From Bacteroidota bacterium (GTDB lineage: Bacteria > Bacteroidota > Bacteroidia > Flavobacteriales > Weeksellaceae), in assembly GCA_023386965.1 (NCBI GenBank), contig JAEWIR010000046.1, forward strand, positions 248,001 through 312,000: DNA of 64,000 nt. The letters run 5' to 3'. This document shows, piece after piece, positions 58,827-64,000 of this stretch. The position numbers and the translations under genes were made by a program. The first letter of the stretch is position 1. Each line of letters begins with the position of its first letter. The notes under the pieces are model-generated. The model was not told the DNA's origin, did not search any database, and saw nothing but the letters and a program-made list of their open reading frames with translations.

Positions 58827-59969
58827 ATGAACTTTAATTTATCAGAAGAGCATTTGATGATACAGCAGGCAGCCAGAGATTTTGCACAGGCTGAACTTCT
58901 GCCAGGGGTTATCGAAAGGGATAATGCTCAGAAATTTCCGCACGAACAGGTTAAGAAAATGGGGGAACTTGGTTTTCTTGGCATGATGGTGGACCCAAAG
59001 TACGGCGGTGCCGGTATGGACAGCATTTCCTACGTTTTGGCCATGGAGGAGATTGCAAAAGTTGATGCTTCTGCAGCTGTGGTAATGTCCGTGAATAACT
59101 CTCTGGTATGTGCCGGTCTGGAAAAATACTGCAACGAGGAGCAGAAAATGAAATATTTGTACCCTTTGGCAAGTGGAGAGGTTATCGGTGCTTTTGCCCT
59201 TTCTGAGCCTGAAGCCGGATCCGATGCCACTTCCCAAAAGACTACTGCGGTAGATATGGGTGATCATTATATCCTGAACGGAACAAAGAACTGGATTACA
59301 AACGGTGGCAATGCCACTTATTATATCGTTATCGCACAAACCGATCCTGAGAAGAAGCATAAGGGCATCAACGCCTTTATCGTAGAAAAAGGATGGGAAG
59401 GTTTCGAAATAGGTCCTAAGGAAGATAAACTCGGAATTCGTGGTAGTGATACACACTCCCTTCTTTTTACCGATGTTAAGGTTCCAAAGGAAAACAGAAT
59501 CGGTGAGGACGGGTTTGGATTCAACTTTGCAATGGGTGTACTGAACGGCGGGCGTATCGGTATCGCTTCTCAGGCTTTGGGTATTGCTTCCGGTGCATAT
59601 GAACTGGCGCTTAAATATGCTAAGGAGAGAAAAGCTTTCGGTACAGAGATCATTAACCACCAGGCTATTGCCTTCAAACTAGCAGATATGGCTACGCAGA
59701 TCACTGCCGCCAGAATGCTTTGTCTTAAAGCAGCGGTTGAGAAGGACGAGGGAAAAGATATTGGTGAAAGTGGCGCTATGGCAAAACTGTATTCCTCACA
59801 GGTTGCCATGGATACTACTATTGAAGCAGTTCAGATTCACGGTGGATACGGTTATGTAAAGGAATATCATGTAGAGCGTATGATGCGTGATGCCAAGATT
59901 ACCCAGATTTACGAGGGAACTTCTGAGATCCAGAGAATCGTAATCTCCAGAAGCATTGCGAAGAAATAA
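58827..59969 (+). CDS. Acyl-CoA dehydrogenase
   Basis: 380 residues, the usual length for short/medium-chain FAD enzymes of beta-oxidation. Signature segments: GAFALSEPEAGSDATSQKTTA (about 116-136, FAD/substrate loop), ILNGTKNWITNGG, FGIRGSDTHSLLF-like KLGIRGSDTHSLLF, KERKAFGTEIINHQAIAFKLADM, QIHGGYGYVKEYHVERMMRDAKI and the catalytic Glu in IYEGTSEIQRIVISRSI. It converts acyl-CoA to enoyl-CoA and passes electrons to ETF. Divergent from the acyl-CoA ligase. Chain-length preference cannot be told. Confidence 0.94.
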   Translation: MNFNLSEEHLMIQQAARDFAQAELLPGVIERDNAQKFPHEQVKKMGELGFLGMMVDPKYGGAGMDSISYVLAMEEIAKVDASAAVVMSVNNSLVCAGLEKYCNEEQKMKYLYPLASGEVIGAFALSEPEAGSDATSQKTTAVDMGDHYILNGTKNWITNGGNATYYIVIAQTDPEKKHKGINAFIVEKGWEGFEIGPKEDKLGIRGSDTHSLLFTDVKVPKENRIGEDGFGFNFAMGVLNGGRIGIASQALGIASGAYELALKYAKERKAFGTEIINHQAIAFKLADMATQITAARMLCLKAAVEKDEGKDIGESGAMAKLYSSQVAMDTTIEAVQIHGGYGYVKEYHVERMMRDAKITQIYEGTSEIQRIVISRSIAKK

Positions 59970-60013
59970 TTGATTAAAAGTCAGTCCTGAAAATAACTTT
60001 TTAAACCACAAAA

Positions 60014-60415
60014 ATGGCCGAGTATCAGTTTGAAGAAAAAAAAGGCGGTTACGGAAAGATCCTTTTCTGGGTGCTGCTTGTACTTTTCCTTTTCGGAGGT
60101 GTATTCATCTGGTATAAATACTATTTTGTATTTGGTGAAGGTGTGAAATCCGGTTATTTGAATTACGCGGTGAAGAAAGGCTATGTCTTCAAGACTTATG
60201 AGGGTAAGATCATTCAGGAAGGTTTTGGTAAAGGCCGTACCGGAGCGCTTACGAGTTATGAGTTTGAATTTTCTGTAGATGATCCCAAAGTTTTTAAACA
60301 ACTGGAGGAAAACAGCGGAAAACATTTCGACCTTCATTATAAAGAGTACAACGGAGCCATTCCGTGGCGTGGTAATACCAAATACGTGGTGGACAGGATT
60401 GTCAACATGAAATAA
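60014..60415 (+). CDS. Small membrane-anchored conserved protein of Flavobacteriia
   Basis: 133 residues: a short cytoplasmic head, one transmembrane helix (ILFWVLLVLFLFGGVFIWYKYY, about 16-37), then a beta-rich domain with GVKSGYLNYAVKKGYVFKTYEGKI, FEFSVDD, DLHYKEYNGAIPWRGNTKYVVD. Homologues in Flavobacteriia are often mislabelled 6-phosphogluconate dehydrogenase, but nothing of that enzyme is present. The GxxxGxLxxxxxKGxxFKTYEG and PWRGxTKYxV motifs look conserved from memory. Function unknown. It is 44 bases from the dehydrogenase stop and could be read from the same mRNA. Confidence 0.75.
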   Translation: MAEYQFEEKKGGYGKILFWVLLVLFLFGGVFIWYKYYFVFGEGVKSGYLNYAVKKGYVFKTYEGKIIQEGFGKGRTGALTSYEFEFSVDDPKVFKQLEENSGKHFDLHYKEYNGAIPWRGNTKYVVDRIVNMK

Positions 60416-60419
60416 CAGC

Positions 60420-60450
60420 AATCCCTTCGAGATATCGGAGGGATTTTTTA
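60420..60450 (+). terminator. Terminator after the small membrane protein gene
   Basis: AATCCCTTCGA and TCGGAGGGATT form an 11-bp stem (one GU) around GATA, then a T run. Confidence 0.88.
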
Positions 60451-60460
60451 AATTTTTACG

Positions 60461-60697
60461 ATGAAAGAATACTTTTTAAAACGTGAAGGCGTCATCCGTC
60501 TCCTGTCTTTAATTGCCATAACCGTTTCTGTATTTTTGGATGAACCGGTACTGAAAGTTGGCTTGCTGGTCCTTGGGATCGGCGGTCTGATCACCCTTGC
60601 CTGGTACCGTAAGCAGAAAATAACTTTAATTATTTTCTGTGTCCTTTTTGTGGCTACATTAATCGTTTATTATTTAAAATCCATTGGCACTATCTGA
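60461..60697 (+). CDS. Small integral membrane protein, unknown
   Basis: 78 residues with three predicted transmembrane helices (GVIRLLSLIAITVSVFL, VLKVGLLVLGIGGLITLAW, ITLIIFCVLFVATLIVYYL) and basic loops between. No family recognised. The hydrophobic periodicity and the start close after a terminator support a real gene, but no -7 box is obvious and the length is short. Confidence 0.55.
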   Translation: MKEYFLKREGVIRLLSLIAITVSVFLDEPVLKVGLLVLGIGGLITLAWYRKQKITLIIFCVLFVATLIVYYLKSIGTI

Positions 60698-60780
60698 TCA
60701 GAAGCATAGGTAAGTTTAACAGACCTTAACAGAAGCTTTGCATTATTGTTGTACATCCCTGGGAAATAAACAATTAAAAG

Positions 60781-61158
60781 ATGAACAACCAAAGATTAGC
60801 CGGTCTGTGGATCGATACCGAAAAAGCGATTGTAGCCAAAAATCACGATGAGCAATCCTCATCCGAATTTTTTCTCTGCAATCCCGTAAAGCATGAAATC
60901 CAGCATGGAAACTCTAATGAGCACACGGGCAACAACGCTGAACAAACCAATAAGCGCAAGTATTTCAAGGAAATCGCAGAATTGCTTGTCAACACGGAAA
61001 AAGTTCTGATTACAGGTCCCAGAACCATTCAGGAAGAGCTTAAAAGCCATCTTCTTGACACACCCGAATTTAAAGACCTGGACATTACACTTCAGACTTC
61101 ACAGCAAATGGGTGAGCAGCAGGTTCTGGAAACAGTAAAATCACATTACGGAAATTAA
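60781..61158 (+). CDS. Short eRF1-domain-2-like protein
   Basis: 125 residues, soluble. It starts with RLAGLWIDTEKAIVAKN, has a polar low-complexity middle (HGNSNEHTGNNAEQTNK), then KYFKEIAELLVNTEKVLITGPRTIQEELKSHLLD and a closing beta-helix segment. This pattern (WID..A.V, KVLITGP, EL..HL) is that of short bacterial proteins often labelled translational machinery or eRF1-like, built on the Rossmann-like middle domain of archaeal release factor. The assignment is from remembered similarity. Any role in ribosome rescue is speculative; the GGQ tip of eRF1 is absent. Confidence 0.5.
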   Translation: MNNQRLAGLWIDTEKAIVAKNHDEQSSSEFFLCNPVKHEIQHGNSNEHTGNNAEQTNKRKYFKEIAELLVNTEKVLITGPRTIQEELKSHLLDTPEFKDLDITLQTSQQMGEQQVLETVKSHYGN

Positions 61159-61178
61159 TTTTTCTTCATTTTTTGCAG

Positions 61179-61208
61179 AAATCCCCTGAGCAATTGCCCA
61201 GGGGATTT
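61179..61208 (+). terminator. Hairpin after the eRF1-like gene
   Basis: AAATCCCCTG and CAGGGGATTT form a perfect 10-bp stem. The following T run is short, so termination is likely but not certain. Confidence 0.65.
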
Positions 61209-61250
61209 CCTATGCGTATTCTTCGGATTCTTTAATATTTGCCGCCAAAA

Positions 61251-62435
61251 TTATTTGGGGCGGTACTTCTCATACGGATCTTTACCGTTTTCATTTTCAG
61301 CCGGTGGATTTACCTCTTCGGCTTTCTTCACCGGATGGGTTTCAATAAATTCCTCCTGAGGGACTTCTTCCACGTAGGGTGAAGCAGCGGTTTCCTCAAA
61401 TTTTTTGTTCCGGTTTCTGCCACGCATAAAGTACCAGATGATCGCACCGATTACGAGCACGGGCCAAAAAGGCAGCAGTGCCAGCAGGACCTTGCCTAAT
61501 ACATCGAATCCTTTCATAAATGCACCGGAAGCACTTTCTTCATTTTTCTCAGTGGAGCTGTCCGGTCCGGCTTCAGCCAGTATATTGCTCATGCCCTCTT
61601 GCTTTTTTTCGCGTAAGATGAATTCCAGACTGGACATTCGGTTCGGATCATAATCTGTGCCGGTACTTTCTACGCTTCGGGTAGTTAGTGTACCCAGACG
61701 TTCAGGTAGGTGGGTGGCGGCTTCGTCAAAATATTGAGTCGGAATCCGAATGCGGATCACCTGTTTCCGGTCTCCGTTGATATCTTCAAATTTTTCCGAA
61801 ACAATATCACCCTGAAACCTCCTCAACGCCAGTGTCAGGTCGTCGCGAGAGTTGCTGAGGTCATACACTGTAACCTCCATTACCCCGGTTTTAGTTAGCG
61901 GATCTGCAATTATGGTAACGGGTTCCTCTGCAGTCTTTGCCACAGAATTATTGGCTGCGGAAACCGGTTGTTCCCCGGCCTTTTCCTCAGCCTTTTCAGG
62001 TTGTGTACCTTGTCTTGCCGATTTTGATACTTTATCGATGGTTTTGGAAATAGTGGAAAGAACATCAATTGGGTTGGAGGTCTCCTTCAGAACCCTGCCG
62101 GCAGAATCCATTGTCTTAAGGACTTCCGAACCCTTCTGAATATCCCTTCTGGCATTTTTGAGCACGGCGTTCAGCGAGTCCAGGCTTTTGGCATTCTCCT
62201 GAATCACTTTGCCCACGCTTTCCTTGGTTTTCTCTATTTCCGGCACAACTATTTTGTTGAATCTCGCGGTATCCCTCACGATTTTAGAAATGGAATCCAG
62301 CGTTCGCACGCCATCATTGGCACGCGTAAAGAGGCTGTCGGCATTTTTTATGGTATCACTGGTTTGCTGCATCTCCGATTTCGAGCACGAAATCAACACG
62401 GTTCCCAAAGCCAGTGCGTATAGTAAGTTTTTCAT
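61251..62435 (-). CDS. DUF4349 lipoprotein
   Basis: 394 residues. Lipobox GTVLISC near residue 17; a coiled, Lys/Glu-rich region (about 20-150); a low-complexity linker; the DUF4349 domain (about 185-330: MEVTVYDLSNSRDDLTLALRRFQGDIVSEKFED, VIRIRIPTQYFDEAATHLPERLGTLTTRSVESTG, EFILREK) and then one transmembrane helix (VLLALLPFWPVLVIGAIIWYFM) with a cytoplasmic tail. DUF4349 proteins of this layout are common in Bacteroidetes. Function unknown; an envelope anchoring or stress role is conjecture. Confidence 0.85.
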   Translation of the reverse strand: MKNLLYALALGTVLISCSKSEMQQTSDTIKNADSLFTRANDGVRTLDSISKIVRDTARFNKIVVPEIEKTKESVGKVIQENAKSLDSLNAVLKNARRDIQKGSEVLKTMDSAGRVLKETSNPIDVLSTISKTIDKVSKSARQGTQPEKAEEKAGEQPVSAANNSVAKTAEEPVTIIADPLTKTGVMEVTVYDLSNSRDDLTLALRRFQGDIVSEKFEDINGDRKQVIRIRIPTQYFDEAATHLPERLGTLTTRSVESTGTDYDPNRMSSLEFILREKKQEGMSNILAEAGPDSSTEKNEESASGAFMKGFDVLGKVLLALLPFWPVLVIGAIIWYFMRGRNRNKKFEETAASPYVEEVPQEEFIETHPVKKAEEVNPPAENENGKDPYEKYRPK

Positions 62436-62623
62436 TTATAACAGATAACGGATGCAATTAATCAAAATGTATTCCTAAGTTAACGGCTCTGGTTAATTAG
62501 GATCAGGGTCTTCCTTAGCCAGTTTTTAGCCCACCGGTATTTATCAAGTGTGGATCATAGGGTCGGGCACTAATGTTGGAAGTAAATTGTAAATGTTCCC
62601 ATCCACTCACCAATCACCATTCA

Positions 62624-64000
62624 CTAAATTCTCTCCTCCTTAATCTCCTCCACAATCTCCGGATTCAGAAGGGTAGAAGTGTCACCAAAGTTGGCGAAGT
62701 CACCTTCCGCAATTTTCCTCAGAATCCTACGCATGATCTTCCCGGAACGCGTCTTAGGCAGGGCGCTTACAAACTGAATTTTGTCCAGCTTCGCAATCGG
62801 TCCCACTGTATCACTGATCACCTGGTTGATTTCCTTTCTCAGGTTGTCGCGGTCGCGGCTCTCACCTACGTCTTTCAGAATCACATAACCATAGAGGGCG
62901 CTGCCTTTAATATCGTGCGGATATCCCACAATCGCCGATTCGGCCACCGCCGGGTGCTGGTTAATGCTGTCCTCAATGGGTGCGGTGCCCAGGTTGTGTC
63001 CGGACACAATAATAACATCGTCTACACGTCCCGTAATTCTATAATAACCCACCTCATCGCGCAGGGCGCCGTCGCCGGTGAAGTATTTTCCCGGAAAAGC
63101 GGTAAAATAGGTTTCCTTATACCGCTGATGGTCGCCCCAGATGGTTCTGGCAATTCCGGGCCAGGGAAAACGGATGCAGAGGTTGCCGTCTACCTGGTTT
63201 CCGGTAATTTCATTGCGTTTATCGTCCATCAGAACGGGTTGGATTCCCGGCAGCGGCAGCGTGGCATAAGTGGGTTTCGTAGGTGTAACAAACGGAATTG
63301 GTGAAATCATAATACCACCCGTCTCGGTTTGCCACCAGGTATCTACAATCGGGCACTTCTTTTTGCCCACATGGTCGTTGTACCAGTGCCAGGCTTCATC
63401 GTTGATCGGTTCTCCCACGGAACCGATAATACGCAGGCTGGAAAGGTCGTGCTTCTCCACCCATTCGTAAGATTCCTTGGCCAGCGAGCGTATGGCCGTT
63501 GGTGCAGTGTAGAACTGGGTCACTTTATGTTTCTCAATGACTTCCCAGAAACGGTCGGGTTCCGGGTAGGTGGGAACGCCTTCAAAGATTACTGTCGTGG
63601 CTCCATTGGCCAGCGGACCGTAAAGGATATAGGAATGTCCGGTAATCCAGCCAATGTCGGCGGTACACCAGTACACATCGTTTTCGCGGTAATTGAATAC
63701 ATTTTTAAACGTATATGCGGTGTAAACCATATAGCCGGCTGTGGTGTGCAGCATGCCTTTCGGTTTTCCGGTGGAGCCCGAAGTATAGAGAATAAACAGC
63801 GGGTCTTCGGCATCCATAATCACCGAAATAAAATCCGACGGCGCTTTTGCATAGAGCGGTTCCAGCCAAAGGTCACGCCCCTCCTTCATATTTACATCTC
63901 CGCCGGTGCGCTTTACAACAAGGACTTTTTCAACCGTGGGGCAACTTTCCACGGCTTCATCTATGATGCCTTTCAGATCTATGGCTTTGCTGCCACGGTA
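62624..64000 (-). CDS. acs: Acetyl-CoA synthetase, C-terminal two thirds (5' end outside window)
   Basis: The frame is open through the right edge (458 codons; a full Acs is about 650), so the start lies beyond it; the GTG at 63952 is internal because conserved Acs sequence continues past it. Seen: FILYTSGSTGKPKGMLHTTAGYM (P-loop), DIGWITGHSYILYGPL, VDTWWQTETGG, YFTGDGALRDEVGYYRITGRVDDVIIVSGHNLGTAPIE (hinge), and PKTRSGKIMRRILRKIA with the catalytic Lys that is the acetylation target in other species. It makes acetyl-CoA from acetate, ATP and CoA. No terminator was found downstream. Confidence 0.95.
   Translation of the reverse strand, partial: YRGSKAIDLKGIIDEAVESCPTVEKVLVVKRTGGDVNMKEGRDLWLEPLYAKAPSDFISVIMDAEDPLFILYTSGSTGKPKGMLHTTAGYMVYTAYTFKNVFNYRENDVYWCTADIGWITGHSYILYGPLANGATTVIFEGVPTYPEPDRFWEVIEKHKVTQFYTAPTAIRSLAKESYEWVEKHDLSSLRIIGSVGEPINDEAWHWYNDHVGKKKCPIVDTWWQTETGGIMISPIPFVTPTKPTYATLPLPGIQPVLMDDKRNEITGNQVDGNLCIRFPWPGIARTIWGDHQRYKETYFTAFPGKYFTGDGALRDEVGYYRITGRVDDVIIVSGHNLGTAPIEDSINQHPAVAESAIVGYPHDIKGSALYGYVILKDVGESRDRDNLRKEINQVISDTVGPIAKLDKIQFVSALPKTRSGKIMRRILRKIAEGDFANFGDTSTLLNPEIVEEIKEERI

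Noticed and set aside
60014..60415. 6-phosphogluconate dehydrogenase annotation for the small membrane protein
   Set aside because: No Rossmann fold or 6PGDH motif; 133 residues with a transmembrane helix.
63952..64000. GTG at 63952 as the true start of acetyl-CoA synthetase
   Set aside because: The frame stays open with typical Acs sequence up to the window edge; the real start is outside.
1..64000. Mobile element, prophage or plasmid signature
   Set aside because: No transposase, integrase, terminal inverted repeats, tRNA-linked att site or replication initiator was seen.

Overview
The window reads as a chromosomal segment of a Flavobacteriia bacterium, most likely the Chryseobacterium group (Weeksellaceae). 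Three things point there. Many genes have the Bacteroidetes -7 promoter element TAnnTTTG and few have a clear Shine-Dalgarno. Three large secreted proteins end in type IX secretion (T9SS) sorting domains with the VYPNPF motif. Lineage-typical families are present (DUF5686, DUF5715, DUF1599, BT_3928, DUF4349). No rRNA, tRNA, CRISPR array, insertion sequence, integrase or phage gene was recognised, so this is mostly core genome with a few envelope-related accessory loci.

Layout. 1-8.5 kb: end of glucokinase, YceI, a small hydrolase, serine dehydratase, alanine dehydrogenase plus a DUF4258-like protein, tsaE, dnaG, clpP. 8.5-12.5 kb: a minus-strand operon DUF1599 - DoxX-like - TerB-like - tpiA, divergent from folP. 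12.5-26.3 kb: DUF5686 barrel, DUF5715, alaS, an odd AAA ATPase, prfB, dedA, a lipoprotein esterase, dnaJ/grpE, and mntH with a DtxR/MntR-type operator. 26.5-31.1 kb: a DNA polymerase III alpha subunit carrying its own N-terminal proofreading exonuclease.

31.2-37.8 kb is the most interesting region: a curli (type VIII secretion) locus. A LuxR-type regulator with a degenerate receiver faces a minus-strand operon: small ORF, csgB-like, csgC-like/csgE fusion, csgF, csgG with an added beta-barrel, and a beta-propeller-like lipoprotein. The csgA-like gene lies upstream with its own promoter and terminator. The csgA promoter and the operon promoter share their core, their start region and an upstream motif.

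38-44.3 kb: TetR - TolC - membrane fusion protein - RND pump operon with nested operator repeats. 44.7-53.7 kb: three tandem T9SS-secreted proteins and the decayed tail of a fourth. 53.7-64 kb: a potassium channel with a zinc ribbon, NIF3, a zinc-ribbon-family coiled coil that has lost its cysteines, acyl-CoA ligase, acyl-CoA dehydrogenase, small conserved proteins, a DUF4349 lipoprotein and the C-terminal part of acetyl-CoA synthetase running off the right edge.

A cross-cutting observation is that three housekeeping proteins here (DnaG, DnaJ, the DUF164 protein) lack some or all of the zinc-binding cysteines normal for their families. This appears lineage-wide rather than a sequencing artefact, because the surrounding sequence is well conserved.
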